Shown here in pieces: positions 31,490 to 43,589 of a stretch of 64,000 nucleotides of DNA (within the stretch, counting starts at the first letter, position 1; each line of letters starts with the position of its first letter). A program made the position numbers and the translations under genes. The stretch lies in contig JAOTOL010001662.1 in assembly GCA_034440575.1 (NCBI GenBank), positions 4,061,001 through 4,125,000 of the forward strand, given 5' to 3'. A model generated the notes under the pieces. The model saw nothing but the letters and a program-made list of their open reading frames with translations. It was not told the origin of the DNA and searched no databases. This DNA is from Imbricaverruca yamaguchii. Taxonomy: Eukaryota; Arthropoda; Thecostraca; Neoverrucidae.

Positions 31490-32230
31490 GGCTCCATATT
31501 TGATGATGGTTGCCAGGTTCCATCAGTGACTCAGCAGAAGGATTTTGGTGTTATTCTGAACACAAGATTGGGTGCATCAGAACAGACAAAAGAATCCAGG
31601 AAGAAGGCACTGAGAATGCTTGGGGCAATATATAGGAATGCATCATACATAAGTGAGGAAGTCATCAGGAAGCTTTACTGTGCATGTCAGGCCACCTTTT
31701 GAATATTGTGTCCAAGCTTTGGCTCCTAGTTATGAAAAAGATTGTTCGCTTTTAGAGAGTACACAATATGGCTACAAAAATGGTTAATGACATAAGCAAC
31801 CTGGCATATGAGGAAAGATTGAAGAAATTGAACATGTTTTCACTTAGATATAGAAAGTTGAGAGGAGCACTCATTGAGGTCTTTAAATGTGTTCATGGTC
31901 AGGAGGATGGATATATTAGGGAAATATTTGAATCTAACAGAAATGATGCACTTGAAGGTCATGAATTAAAAATTAAAGTTAACTACGGCAGGATAAGGTT
32001 AAGACAGTTTTTATTCACCAACAGGGTAATAGAACACTGGAACCAGATGCCAAAAACCATTGTCAGTAGCAGCACATTGAACATCTTTAAAAACACCATA
32101 GGCAATTATTAGAAGAATAGAGGGCTTGCTTTTCAGTATTCCAGGGAGGGCTGATCGACAGATTTGGTGGGCAACTGGCTGAGTGTTCAGAGTGCAACCA
32201 AGAAGGTCCCTTGTAGCTCATAGTCACACT
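31490..32230 (+). pseudogene. CR1/L2-like LINE tail, copy B (left arm)
   Basis: Reads QQKDFGVILNTRLGASEQTK, ESRKKALRMLGAIYRNASY, KLYCACQATF, a frame break, then a 115-codon open segment (31768-32112) with ISNLAYEERLKKLNMFSLRY, RKLRGALIEVFKCVHGQEDG, FLFTNRVIEHWNQMPKTIVS and a TAG. The 3' UTR landmark CAGTATTCCAGGGAGG follows. Better preserved than copy A. Confidence 0.87.
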
Positions 32231-32659
32231 GATCTTTTGTGTCTTGATGTCTAAGATGCTCCAAAATGTCACAAGCATCCCAGACAAACATGATGCAACA
32301 CTCCATGCCATACAGATCTGATAGGCAGGCTAATTCATGAAATGACACCAGAAAAGACAGGTGTTGACACTGACATTATTTTCAGATGCATCCGTGGCTA
32401 GGATCATAATCATCAGAGGTAAAGTGGTTGGAACAAATGGATGGGCCGGTTGGATGAACTCCATCAGATCCTTTTAACTGTCAACCAGGTCTAATATGCA
32501 TTTTCATCTCTCGGAAACATAAGCATGTTGGTTGACAATCTATTCCTTCCATACCTTTCTTCCAGATGATAAAGACTCACCACAACAGAACACCATACAA
32601 TACAACGAAAACTAAAACTCACGTACATCGAACACAAGGTGCGACAGATATAAAACCAA

Positions 32660-33515
32660 GTACAAAACAACCTACGAGGGAGCTATGTAAACTGCGCTAG
32701 TTATGACTCAACTGCGCCATCTAAGAATTTGAGAAGATGAGTGCCCTAAAATGCTGCATTCGTGATGGTCGTCGCCTAATTCGCAGCCTAACTGAGAATG
32801 ATAAAATAACAGCTCAATACGATTCCAAAAGCATAGACGTGATATTAAGCGACCACCATCACGAATGAGGCGACCACCATCACGAATTTGAGAAGATGAG
32901 TGCCCTAAAACGCTGCATTCGTGATGGTCGTCGCCTAATTCGCAGCCAAACTGAGAATGATAAAATAATAGCTCAATACGATTCCAAAAGAATAGACGTG
33001 ATATTAAGGGACTAAGAAAGTGAGTTGAATTAAAAATAGTTCCATTTTAAAATGCATGAAACCATTAAAACGGCCCAAAAGTGGTACCCCAGATGACGTC
33101 ATTTGTAGCATTCGACCCGACACGCAGGAAGGCATGGGGATGACAGGGGTCTGAACGGTTCCCCCTTGTACTCATGTTGGATTCAGGCCCCTGTCATCCC
33201 CATGCCTTCCTGCGTATCGGCTCGAATGGTACAAATGACGTCTCTAGGGTAATCCTTTTGGATCGTTTTAATGGTTTGATGGATATTAAAATGGAAATAT
33301 TTTAAATTCATCACACTTTCTAAATCTTATAATATCACGTCTGTGCTTTTGGAATCGTGTTCAGCTGTTATTTTGTCACCCTCAGTTGGGCTACGAATGA
33401 GGCGACCACCATCACGAATGCAGTGTTTTAGGGGCACGCTTTTTATCAAATTCTTAGATGGCGCAGTTGAGTCATGAAAAGCGCAGATGTTTACATAGCT
33501 CCCTCGTAGGTTGTT
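32660..33515. repeat. Palindromic core of the foldback
   Basis: CTACGAGGGAGCTATGTAAA at 32667 pairs with TTTACATAGCTCCCTCGTAG at 33490. AGGAAGGCATGGGGATGACA at 33127 pairs with TGTCATCCCCATGCCTTCCT near 33193. GATGGTCGTCGCCTAATTCG is matched by GAATGAGGCGACCACCATC. In the left half a block with GAGAAGATGAGTGCCCTAAA is directly duplicated (about 32732 and 32884). The loop is about 40 bp. Confidence 0.9.
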
Positions 33516-34239
33516 TTATGCCTCGTGGCACACCTTCTGTCAGATGTACCTGCGTTTTAGTTGTGGCTTTATTAGTGTTGTGTTGTGGTGTATCTTGTGT
33601 GTAGTTGCAATGTTAAAAGTAACGTTTGTTGTCGTTAATTAGTGATGGAAATTGAGGTGTGTTTCGTAGATATTAGATATATAATATGCTGATTCCGCTA
33701 CGCCGGTAAATTAGCGGTTTTAGGAAATTTATGATATCAAGGAATTTCTTTTTCTAATGCGATGCTTATGAATGTACTCAACATGATAAGACCACTTGAT
33801 TCCTCTGCAAAGGCATGATTTTCAGTTGGGAGGCAGCATATCACCCAGCAATGGTCTTTGAGTTTGGCAATATAGCATAAAGGGTAATGTTTTAAATCAA
33901 GAAAAAATTGTGTAACATAACCTAACCTAGCCCAGCCATCTATGCAAGAAAACAAAGTATTTTTTGTTGTAAAAATTGAAAATTTAAAGCAAATTTGTAT
34001 TTTTAAAAATGTTCAAATTAAGAAAAGCCTAACCTTACCAAAACCGTTTTTGAAGAAAAACTAAATTGCAAGAAAAATCACCCCCCCAGATATTTGAAAA
34101 AAATAACTTACAACAAATCCTTAACCTAGCTTAACCTAATCGAACATACCCTTTGCATGTTTCATGGAGGTAAAATGTGTGCAAAACATTGTGCTGTTGA
34201 TTACCTTAAACTGCAATAGTTTGGCTTACCTTATGTATC

Positions 34240-34497
34240 ATGATTGAGATGGAGAAGGTAGCATACAATTTAGTGTCAGTATCCTATGGTTTATTTTTCA
34301 AACATCTGGAAGAAACATATGGAAAGGAGAGATTGTCAACCAACATGCTTAGGTTTCCAAGAGATGAAAATGCATGTAAGACCTGGTTGACAGAATCAAA
34401 GAGAGCTAATGGAGTTCATCCAAACAGCTCATTCACTTGTTCCAATCACTTTACCTCTGATGATTGTGATCCTGGCTACAGATGCAGCTTAAGTTAA
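34240..34497 (+). pseudogene. THAP-like zinc-finger remnant (right arm)
   Basis: The frame contains NMLRFPRDENACKTWLTESK followed by NSSFTCSNHFTSDDCDPGY, fitting the second half of a THAP domain (FP.d...r..Wl......p....vCs.HF...df). The first Cys pair is absent from this frame. A candidate CCGVSC lies about 680 bp upstream at 33577-33594, before the right-arm-only block. The left arm carries the same block in reverse complement at about 32290-32580 with stops. THAP domains occur in P-element-type and other transposases, so a DNA transposon origin is likely; that part is inference. Confidence 0.5.
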
Positions 34498-34649
34498 TGT
34501 CAGTGTCAACACCTGCCTCTCCTGGTGTCATTCCATGAACTAGCCTGCCTTTCAGATCTGTATGGTATGGAGTGTTGAGTCATGCTTGTCTGGTATGTTT
34601 GCTGCACTTTGAAGCATCTTAGACATAAAGACACAAATGATCAGTGTGA

Positions 34650-35420
34650 CTATGAGCCACAATGGTTCTTCTTTGTTGCACTCTGAACACTCGACCAGTT
34701 GCCCACCAAATCTGCTGATCAGCCCTCCCTGGAATACTATTCTTATTAAGCAAGCCCTCTATTCTTAATAATTGCCTGTGGTGTTTTTAAAGATGTTCAA
34801 TGTGATGCTACTGACAATGGTTTTTGGCAGCTGGTTCCAGTGTTCTATTACCCTGTTGTCTATTACCCTGTTGTTCTATTACCCTGGTTAAGAAAGACTG
34901 TCTTAACCTTCTCTTGCTGAACTTAACTTTATTTTTGAATTGATGAACTTTAATTGCATAATTTCCATTGGATTCAAATATTTACCTGATATATCCATTA
35001 CCCTGACCATGAACACATTTAAAGACCTCAATGAGATCTCTCCACTTTTTGTATCTAAGGGAAAACATATTCAATTTCTTCAATCTTTCCTCATATGCCA
35101 GGTTGCTTATGTCATTAACCATTTTTGTAGCCCTCTTTTGTACTCTCTAAAAGCCAACAATATTTTTCATAACTAGGAGACCAAGCTTGGACAGTATTCC
35201 AAATGTTGCCTGACATGCACAGTAAAGCTTCCTGGTGACTTCCTCACTTCTGTATGACACCTTCCTATTTATTGGCCCAAGCATTCTCAATGCCTTCTTC
35301 CTGGATTCTTTTGTCTGTTCTGATGCCCCCAATTTTGTGTTCATATTAACACCAAAGTCCTCCTCCTGCTGAGTCACTGATAGTATTTGGCCACCATCAT
35401 AAAATATGGGGCCTTCATAT
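34650..35420 (-). pseudogene. CR1/L2-like LINE tail, copy C (right arm)
   Basis: Minus-strand partner of copy B: NTKLGASEQTKESRKKALRM near 35330-35270, KLYCACQATFGILSKLGLL, then a decayed segment with NEISPLF in antisense and NNR-type interruptions near 34850-34890, where CTATTACCCTGTTG is repeated three times. The same 3' UTR landmark CAGTATTCCAGGGAGG is present. Dead. Confidence 0.85.
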
Positions 35421-35443
35421 GCTGCCTACCTTATCTTCATATC

Positions 35444-35800
35444 TTATCTTTGTATAGCTAAATAAATAACCAGTTCAATTAGTTTGATGCCAGTTTGATT
35501 CACATTATGAATTTTAACAAGACCATCATCAGAAAATTGAGACTGCATGAGCATGACGGCCTTGCCTTCATTGCCGGCTTCGTCGCCTACAAAATGAGGC
35601 GTCAATACAGCGCTTGGCTGTCCGACGTCTGAAGCACCGGAGGCGCTCCTGGCCATTGTGTCCAGCTCTTGGTCAATTACCATCGGTCGCGGCGGGCTCT
35701 GCACGCCACACACGTGGTAGATAGCGATGACAAACCAGCTGAATTCTGATGTCTACTTCATCACGGACTCAACTTGCACAGGCGACACCAGCATCGTGAG
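35444..35800 (-). CDS. Unrecognised ORF conserved in both arms, right copy
   Basis: Minus-strand copy of the 31074-31459 frame: PMVIDQELDTMARSASGASD, VGQPSAVLTPHFVGDEAGNE and GIKLIELVIYLAIQR, then stop. Upstream of 35713 an in-frame TAG interrupts the part corresponding to ESMMKHTSEL on the left. Function unknown. Confidence 0.35.
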
Positions 35801-35875
35801 GCGCGGGTTGGGCGTTATTAGTAGCCGGCAGCAGAAGTTAGGAATGTGACTAGTTGTGTGAGATGGAGACATGAC

Positions 35876-37949
35876 TCGAGTTAGGCTGTATGTGCCCATT
35901 TGTGTCGCCCTATCCTGTCGTTTTGTTGGCGTGTTTTGCTGTTGTAACTGTGACTACTGACTGGTCGGCGGCGCTCCATGTGTCGGCCCGTTCTGGTGGC
36001 ACTTGACATTGCCCTGGTATCGCCCGGTCCCACTGTCCTGTTGGTGTGTTTTGCTGCTGCCGCTGTGACCAATGGCAAACAAGCGCCGCTTCCTACGATG
36101 ACCGTCCTCGCGGCAGTTGGCACTGCTACCGTCTCTGGTACTGCTATGAAACAGGTGTGGCGGATGCCACTTCATTGTTGCCTGCATTTATCATGAGGCC
36201 TATGAGCAATGATAGGAAAGAACGATATGCAAAGTCTCTTTGCTCCACGAACTTTGACTGTGATCCTTCATTCATGCTCTGAACAGAAACCAGCACATAA
36301 GTCGACTACGTCTACTACGCGGACGTGTAGGAACGCTTTTAATCATCCAGATCTAGTTTTGAACGCATTGCTAGGGAATGCCGCCAATACATGCCTGACC
36401 GCTTTTAGCTCCCCATGTCTGACGGCTTTCCAGTCCATCCGCCGAATGTAACCTCAGAGCTAGAGTGAAATTTTACAAAATTTGGGATGGGTCACTCCCG
36501 CTTACGACTGCCGTGAACCCACCTCCCCAAATCCATACTTTAACGTGTGGCGCTAACGGGGCCTCTCGACTGAAAGCCTTCCTGTTACCTCCAGGCATTG
36601 CGTTCCCCAAATCGTTTTCTGGACGTTCCACCCATGTTGCTGGGCTGGTACGGGGGTTCACAGATGCCTCCATAAAAGGAATGTCTGCCTCTCACGTGCT
36701 CCCTATGGTCCTGTCGATCTAAAAAAAAAACTATTGTCCCCTTCCTTGCTTCCTAAATCAGGGGCACTGCCGCATATAGAGGGGGTTAAAGGGCTTTTCG
36801 GTCAATTACTTTTCACATGCAGCACCATAAGCCCAATGCTAAATTTGATGCAGATTGGGGGACTCGACTCCCCCCCCCCCCCACCTGATTTCATCATGGC
36901 GACGGCCACGTTTCAGATACGTCCTTACTGCATTTGGCCGCGGTAAGATGCTAATTCTCAGCCATATTTGACCTGTCTTACCTCGCTTTACACGCTCTTA
37001 CAGGTATATGTGTATAAAAGGTATTGGAGATCCCTTCCGGGACTATGACGCTCTATGTTTTGCACCTACACCTCTTATATCCTCATTTTATTCCCCGTAC
37101 TATGCATACACTGCGTATATTCGGCAGTGTGTTAGCGACTTGGCCCATATTAAGTGTGTACCCCTGATGACATCATGTAGTGTGTGAGTGTGTCAGTGTC
37201 CTAAAATTACTTCACCATTAACTGTGTGGATGAAGAAAGAAGTTGCTTCGGAATAGTGAAAGATTGGAAGAAAACAAAGGATTGCTACTGAAGGATTAAA
37301 AAAGTGGAATGACTTTCACTTCAATCAGATGCATTTTACAGTATTTAGCAGTCATGTGCATGATGACTGCCCATACATCATGTGGCAAACTCGTAAAAAC
37401 CTAAGACAAGGATGAAATAGCACAATTCCATTAACTGTGAATTTCCCGGTCACATCGTCAATTATTTTACACTGGAGTGTGTGAATGAATTTTGCCAGCC
37501 TGCCACCGTGTGGTGATATCGGCTGGTTCCGGTTGAAGAGAAGATGTGTAAGAGAATGAGTAGCGTAGGGTAGGAGGGTGAATCCGAGGTGGAGGTTTAG
37601 TAGAGTCGTCGAGCAGTGGTGAAGTAGAGTTGATATGGTCTTGGAGAGTAGTGTTGAGGTAGTCCGGATCGATTGAAGATGTAGAGTTGGTGTAGTAGAG
37701 TTGTTTGAGAGCCGGAGATGATGAAGTCCAGAGAGGGGGTTAGTCCGGTCGGTGCTATATTGGGGTATGAGGTGTAGTGGGGGGAAAGAACATTGCACAT
37801 TGCATTGCATTGATTGCAACATTGCGTGTAAGAACATATGTTGCATGCAATGCTGAACATTGCAAGAACATATTTTTTTTTGATTTTTTGTTGTTGATTT
37901 TTTCTCTTCTTTTTGTAACGTATCTATTACTTTCTTTTCCGTTTTTTTA
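35876..37949. other. No gene recognised
   Basis: A locally duplicated ~100-bp segment (TTGTTGGCGTGTTTTGCTGT / TGTTGGTGTGTTTTGCTGCT) lies at about 35905-36075. C- and A-runs occur at 36721-36730 and 36870-36881. 37350-37860 is purine-rich on the plus strand and gives a Ser/Thr/Pro/His-rich minus-strand frame that I read as low complexity. A T-rich block lies at 37868-37950. Confidence 0.45.
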
Positions 37950-38265
37950 GTTTTGGTTTAGCTGCGTTTTCGAAGAGTGGGAACCGTATTCCATAATTGG
38001 CCGAATGAGTAAAGGGTGAGAAGTGTGTTTCGGTCGGATCCCCAGGATGTGCCAGAAAGTGTTCGTAGTATGTTGATTCTTTTTGGGGCGCGTTTCTGTA
38101 TGTTTAGAAGGTGTGGACGAAAACTTAGTCGTTGGTCTAATGGGATACCTAGAAATTGTGTTGTAGTGACAAAGGGAATTGGTGAGTTGTTTATTTTTAG
38201 GGGTTGTAGGTTTGACGTCATATAACGACTTGCGCAGAAAGCTGCACAGTAGGGATGACGCCACC
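37950..38265 (-). pseudogene. Jockey/I-type non-LTR reverse transcriptase fragment
   Basis: A minus-strand frame contains LKINNSPIPFVTTTQFLGIP, LDQRLSFRPHLLNIQKRAPK and RINILRTLSGTSWGSDRNTL followed by LTLYSFGQLWN. This matches the post-catalytic region of Jockey/I-clade RTs (..FLG...D..L.W..H...l......R.lnilk.Ls.t.WG.d...LL.lY..l). Only about 90 codons remain, with a T-rich block downstream. Confidence 0.75.
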
Positions 38266-40985
38266 TCGTATATATCGCCCTGATTGGGTTGACTAAAACC
38301 TACTGATGTTGAGTTGCCCGATGCCTACTGATGCTAGTGTCAAGAACCTACAGGCGCGATTGCATGCATATGTGGTAATCATATACGTGATCGGCAATCT
38401 TAATATTAAATCTCAAGATGAGCGTAACATCGTAATCCTGGCTTATACTTACCGCAGCACAAAATTACAGGAAGCCTCTGTCGAAAAGCCGGCATTGCAT
38501 TACGTTCTTATGTCTTGTACGCAGCAAGATCGAAGCATGCATGATGCTACCAATTATGCCTTATAAGAGGGAAAACCCAGTGACGACTTCAATGAGTGAA
38601 GGTAAACTTTTGTGTACCTGCAAAGCAGAGCTATTTTGGTTTCTGCCTCGAGTCAATGCGTCAGTCGGCGCGCGAGTCGGTGCGGGCCACGCCGTGTATA
38701 TTTGGAGCCCAGACTATGATGTTGAGACCCAGCGCAACTTTTCGGGATTCTAGCGCAATTCTTCGGATCCAGTCTAGGGCGAGTAAAGCAATCACAAGCC
38801 CTAGTTAGAGACTCCTGAAATATCTGAAGGGAGGGCGAAGGCTGAGCTTCCACTTTGTATCATGAGAGGGGAGTAAGCCAGGCAGAGGGCTGCTCTTTTT
38901 CCTGTCTCACTCCTTCCCATCCGCGTGGTGCTGATTTGATTCCACCCTATCCCAATCAAGTAGATACATAAAGCCACTTGTCCTTGTAAAAAAGGAAGGT
39001 CCTGTAGAATACAATTCAGTAGGAATTGCCATGCTAAGCTAAGTTCTGAAATTAGTATTCGATGTTGAAACATACGGGGTGCGATTGAGCATCATGGCAC
39101 ATGCCTCTCGAACAATATTTGCTCTGCCACGAGTACCACTACAGGTGGCGCTGGCCTCCGTCGACACGTGTATAGGTGGCGCAGTGGGTAGACTGGTTGA
39201 GTCACGTACATGTGCATTACTATAATCCGGGCGCAAGCAGTTCTCCCTTCCTAAAAACAGATACAGTTTGGAAAGCTTTAATAAACACCATGGTGCTGCC
39301 GGACTCAGGAAAGGAGGCATTGAGATTTGTTAACTTCCTCGGATCCAAAAGGCCATTTCCCTCAAGCGCTTGTGGTGTAGGCATTTTGGGTGGAGTGACC
39401 GAAGCTGTCCACCGTGGGAGGCCTTTTGACATGTTAAATGTGAGGAATCAGCCGCCATAGTGATATCTCTGGGAACCTATTCCTCTCGTAATGCATCAAC
39501 ATATAGTGAGAGCAGCATAATACTCCCTCTGAGTGCGAAACAATATACTACTTCGAAGAGCCACCGCGGAAATCTAGTGAAAAGGCCATCTCATTGGCTT
39601 TCTGAAGCATTATTTTACACAGTGGGCCCGTTTGGAACAGGAAATATCTTAATTCTAATGGTGGAAATGAAAAAGAATGCTTATCATTCCATGAAAAGTC
39701 TTCGGTTTACGTGAACAAGAGTTCAAAGGGAAGTACGCATTATAATTGCACGGGTGCTCGAAAACTAAAATAGAGGAATTGGCAATTATGCGTTTCGACA
39801 CTAAACGATTGGAAATGATTGGAGATGGTCTATGCGTATCCTTCCACTGGATCCGCCAGATAGCCGACCCCCAGTTAAAAGGCCTTCGACGAGTTCCTGT
39901 CTGATAATCTCCAAGTTCAAAGTCCCATCGCCCTCCACCGCGTTGTTCAGCGCCATTAAAGGCCGCCGAAGGCGTCCAACCACGCCTCGGAACGACGTGG
40001 CAATAGAGTGGCTTGTGAAGCCGTCAAAGGATCTCTCTACAAACAGGCAGCATGGCAATTGCCACCACTGGGTACGGTAGGTGTATATGCCCAGCATGTT
40101 GCTGGGCTACTGGATATGCACCCAACATCTTTTCGAGGCCAAAATATCGGAAAGATGTGTATGTTTTGTGAACGACGAGTCTTAAAAGGCTTGACACGGT
40201 CTGAAAAAGACCATTGAATGGCAGCTACTAAGGCTGAAACAATGTGCCGCACTTTTGGCACCATGGCAGCAATCAAGGTATGCAGCCAGACCTTGGAATC
40301 TGGTATAGACTGGACCACAGTTCTCTCCACCATGTGCCTGAGATCTAATCCTATGATCTATATTGGGTGAGCCTAAACAGATTCTGTTTCATGTTCGACT
40401 TTTCGCACATTGGGAATCTTCAGCATGTTCCCAGAAGATAATGGACACGGAGAGGAGCTGCAGTGTACTCCATCGTCTTACAACGTGGCTAAGGAACCCC
40501 ATGACGCAGAAGCGCCTGGACAGGGTTGCAGTGCTCCACGTGGATCGTAAAATGGTGAGATGGCGTCCAGGGATTCGGCGGCGAATTTTGCATCACTGAA
40601 CGATGGCCGCAGCACGCCGTTCTGCAAGTTCTAATGACACGGACCAGGTGAGCCAAGTCTATCACATGCGCAAGTCCTCCAAGCCTAAAACTCCGTTTAT
40701 GACTTCTTGTGTCACGTCCAAAGATTCATTTTGCCCTGCTGTAGCTCATCATTAGCTTGAAGGCGGGTGGCCGGTGTTGTGCAAATGCGAAACTGTGTGG
40801 CGTTGCCAGAACCTTAGAATGTATTACGATAATAAACTGTTTGCATGTGACTTTGCTCGCATAGTCGCGTGTAGAGTGTGGTTTCATTCGAATGGCACAA
40901 GATGCTCTGTATGACCGGGTCCGGGCTAGGGCTCGCTTCATGTTGTCGCTATAGTATGCTTACACAGGATATATGCATGGCATGC
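38266..40985. other. No gene recognised
   Basis: Several open frames of 60-98 codons on both strands between 38.3 and 40.6 kb have no recognisable domain and overlap each other on opposite strands. The stretch 39100-40600 has a fairly even base composition and may be a decayed retroelement, but I found no protease, RT or integrase motif. Confidence 0.4.
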
Positions 40986-40998
40986 TCGTGTCCTCAGT

Positions 40999-41163
40999 GG
41001 GGTCGCGGTAGCTCAGTTGGTAAAGCGTCGGACTCCTGATCGCAAGATTGCGGGTTCGAATTTCACAACCGGCATTTACCGAGCCCACCCGCGACCAATC
41101 GGTGTGAAAGGTTGGCGACTTAGCGGTTGAATGCGTCGTAAAATAATCCAAAGTTCTTCTTCT
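40999..41163 (+). mobile_element. tRNA-derived SINE, family B body with a different (GCTCAGTTGG-type) tRNA head
   Basis: Head GGTCGCGGTAGCTCAGTTGG with A-box and B-box GGGTTCGAATTTC, then the body GCGACCAATCGGTGTGAAAG, GTTGGCGACTTAGCGGTTGA and ATGCGTCGTAAAATAATCC, which matches the SINE B body. Target-site duplication TCGTGTCCT(C/G)AGT at 40986-40998 and 41164-41176, 12 of 13 matching. The anticodon arm does not pair, so it is not a functional tRNA. Confidence 0.88.
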
Positions 41164-41546
41164 TCGTGTCCTGAGTCGACAGGTGACTGCAGCCGGGTCC
41201 GACGCCGACTCTGCCCGCAGCCTGTGTGACCGAGTGGCGGTACATGCGGCTACAGTCCTCTAGCTGTCTGTCTGCGGTCTGTAGCGGTCTCTCCGTATGA
41301 GCCAGCGAGGCCAGGTGGCTGCTGCGCAGCAAATGGTCACATTTCCTGAGTGATCAGTGCACAATGACGTACCAAAGAACGGAACAAAAGGAATATCCCC
41401 TACCGAAAAGTGGTGAAGCCCCCAAACATGGCGCCAATGGCTCGAAATATTTGCGCTGGGGCCTCAAAAATCGCGCTGGGTTCCCCAAAACGGTACCCGG
41501 ACCCCGAAGAATCCCGCTGGGGCTGAAGAATATCAGGTCTGAATGA

Positions 41547-41710
41547 TTGGTTGGTTGGTTATTGGTTTTACGACACATCGACCGTTGAGTCATGTAGCGT
41601 CGCCAATCTCTCGCGCTGATTGGTCGCGGGCTAAGAGTAGCGACAGGTGAGACTCGAACCCACAACCTTTCGATTGTGAAACGAGCAACTTATCCTTAGG
41701 CTACTCGTCC
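41547..41710 (-). mobile_element. tRNA-derived SINE, family B, minus orientation
   Basis: Reverse complement of the 14761 element: tail TTGGTTGGTTATTGGTTTTA at the left, body TCGACCGTTGAGTCATGTAG and GATTGGTCGCGGGC, B-box complement GAGACTCGAACCC, and head complement CCTTAGGCTACTCGTCC. Duplication TCTGAATGA at 41538-41546 and 41716-41724, a few bases beyond the head. Confidence 0.9.
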
Positions 41711-41724
41711 TGAGTTCTGAATGA

Positions 41725-43585
41725 GGGAAACGACATTGGTTGACTCTGTTCGTTCAGAATGGAACCTTTAAACGGGTAGAGGACAGGGGTTGAAATCCTG
41801 TGATTAAGAATCAGGCCTCCAGGTTGGAACATTCAACACGAAAAATCAGGTGTTACGATTTTTGTATTGTATTTTTCATTATATTTTAACGGAGGACGAA
41901 GTGAACCACTTGGAAATACAGGTTGAAATTGGATGACAAAAATACACCATTTTGTTTTGTGAAATTCAGGTTAAGCCTACTTGAAATCCAGTTCTCCGTG
42001 ACGTAAGTATTGCTAGTACTGAAGTGTCTGAAAACAAATGCATCGCTGTGCTGCCTAGACTATGATGCTGTGTCGTTTGGCTTCGTATTTCAGCATTTGG
42101 TGGGAAGGAAACCTAATCGATCTGAAAGCCGATTTTTGTCAATACTTCAACTTTCTTCCTGACCGATTTCATTTTTTGTTCGTGGTAGTTCGATACCAGG
42201 AGAAAATATGGGCATCAGCCACATTATAACGCCGTACTGTTTTCGACAATGTACGACCTTCTTCTTGACCAGTTGCGATTGACTTGCAATAGTTGTCTGC
42301 GGTCGGTAAAAGCGCATCTCATATACCCGCATATTTCTTGCTAACAGCAGATTTTCTCCAACTGTAATATACCATGGAATAAAGATGTAAGAACCCCATA
42401 TTTATATATGCTCAGCATCCACTCAGCTCAGTCAAAAAGCAAAAATACACGATCGGTTCCAAGGCCACGCATACTCTAGCCAGTGCAATCGTGTACCGAG
42501 TGCCAAAGTTGCACCCATAAACTCAATTATTGCTTCTCTACCTCGGACTTAATGATAATAACTATGTTTCTATTGAACCGCGAAACAAAACTCCTCATCC
42601 GATGACTGTTTCTCCGCGATCAGTCGGCAATTGAAAGTTCGCAGTTCCAGCTGCTTTAGTTTCCATGGCGAACTTTGAAGGCACACGTGGAAGAATCTGT
42701 AGTGGATAAGAACCTACGATACAAATTTTAATTGTGCATGACACAATCATTCAAGCGCACTTTCGAATGATTCGTTGTCTTCACCAAGGTCTCTAGACCC
42801 TAATAAAAATAATGAAATGCGATAACATAAGAGCCTATCCGCACCTCGAATTGTTGTCAGTTGAGAAAATAGTACCAAGCGATGCGTGATAACGAACTTC
42901 GGCTTCACATCCTTCCTTGGCTTTGTTTGTGAACTACCCTTGACAAATATTTGACCATATTTATCAACTTAAAAGTTCTACTTTGCTTCTTCAGAAAAAA
43001 ACTGATTTAGTTCGATGATTTGCTTAGTACTTAAGTCATTCAGGATAATGAAAGGTCTCCTTCGCAGCCAATCAAGACAAATCTTCCTTGCACCATAGCA
43101 TCAGATGATACTCGTATTGCTACGCTATGTAGTCCATCATCACTTCAACTTTAATGCGCTTTTATTCGCCATATATTATGCTTTGTGAAGATGCAGTTTC
43201 ATCTCCTAACAACTGCTTTGTTTGTTCAATAATATATAGTTAGATTATATCAAGCTGGCAATACGTCTGCAACAACTCACCCCTACCACGAGGAAATATA
43301 TCGCAAATGACATTGCATCAGATATCGCATTCTACAAGGAAAACGAAGTTTCGTTTACAGCACGGTTACCAATAAAGTCCATTCTTGTAGGATTAAGCAT
43401 CATTTGGTCGTGAATTTTTTTGTCATATATGTGCATACCAATGAGATGTTGCACGTTCCCGATAATTTGCATTTGGTAGCCCGGGTCCCACCCACGTCTC
43501 ACCCCGATGCCAGCCAGTGGCCCAAGTGTGCTGGACGAGCTGACATCACTTGGCCTGCAGACTGTTTGCAGCTGCGCCGGCCGAC
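41725..43585. other. AT-rich stretch, no gene recognised
   Basis: About 1.9 kb of AT-rich sequence without open frames over about 60 codons and without recognisable repeats. Confidence 0.55.
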
Positions 43586-43589
43586 TACC

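Larger units (their letters stand above)
31037..35875. repeat. Nearly 5-kb imperfect inverted repeat (foldback) containing LINE tails, an unknown ORF and THAP-like remnants
   Basis: The plus strand from 31037 (CCATCTCACACAACTAG) rightward is matched by the minus strand from 35875 leftward. Shared blocks, in order: CTCACGATGCTGGTGTCGCC, the GASDVGQPS ORF, a CR1 tail, the LINE 3' UTR, GTGTCAACACCTG..., the THAP-like block, and a palindromic core at 32660-33515 centred near 33170. Arms are unequal: about 630 bp at 33610-34240 exists only on the right, and the left core has an extra direct duplication (32730-33000). The regularity over so many blocks means the whole composite was copied in inverted orientation. 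Confidence 0.85.

Noticed and set aside
41000..41072. tRNA gene with GCTCAGTTGG D-arm
   Set aside because: The anticodon stem does not pair, and the sequence continues into the SINE B body with flanking duplication.
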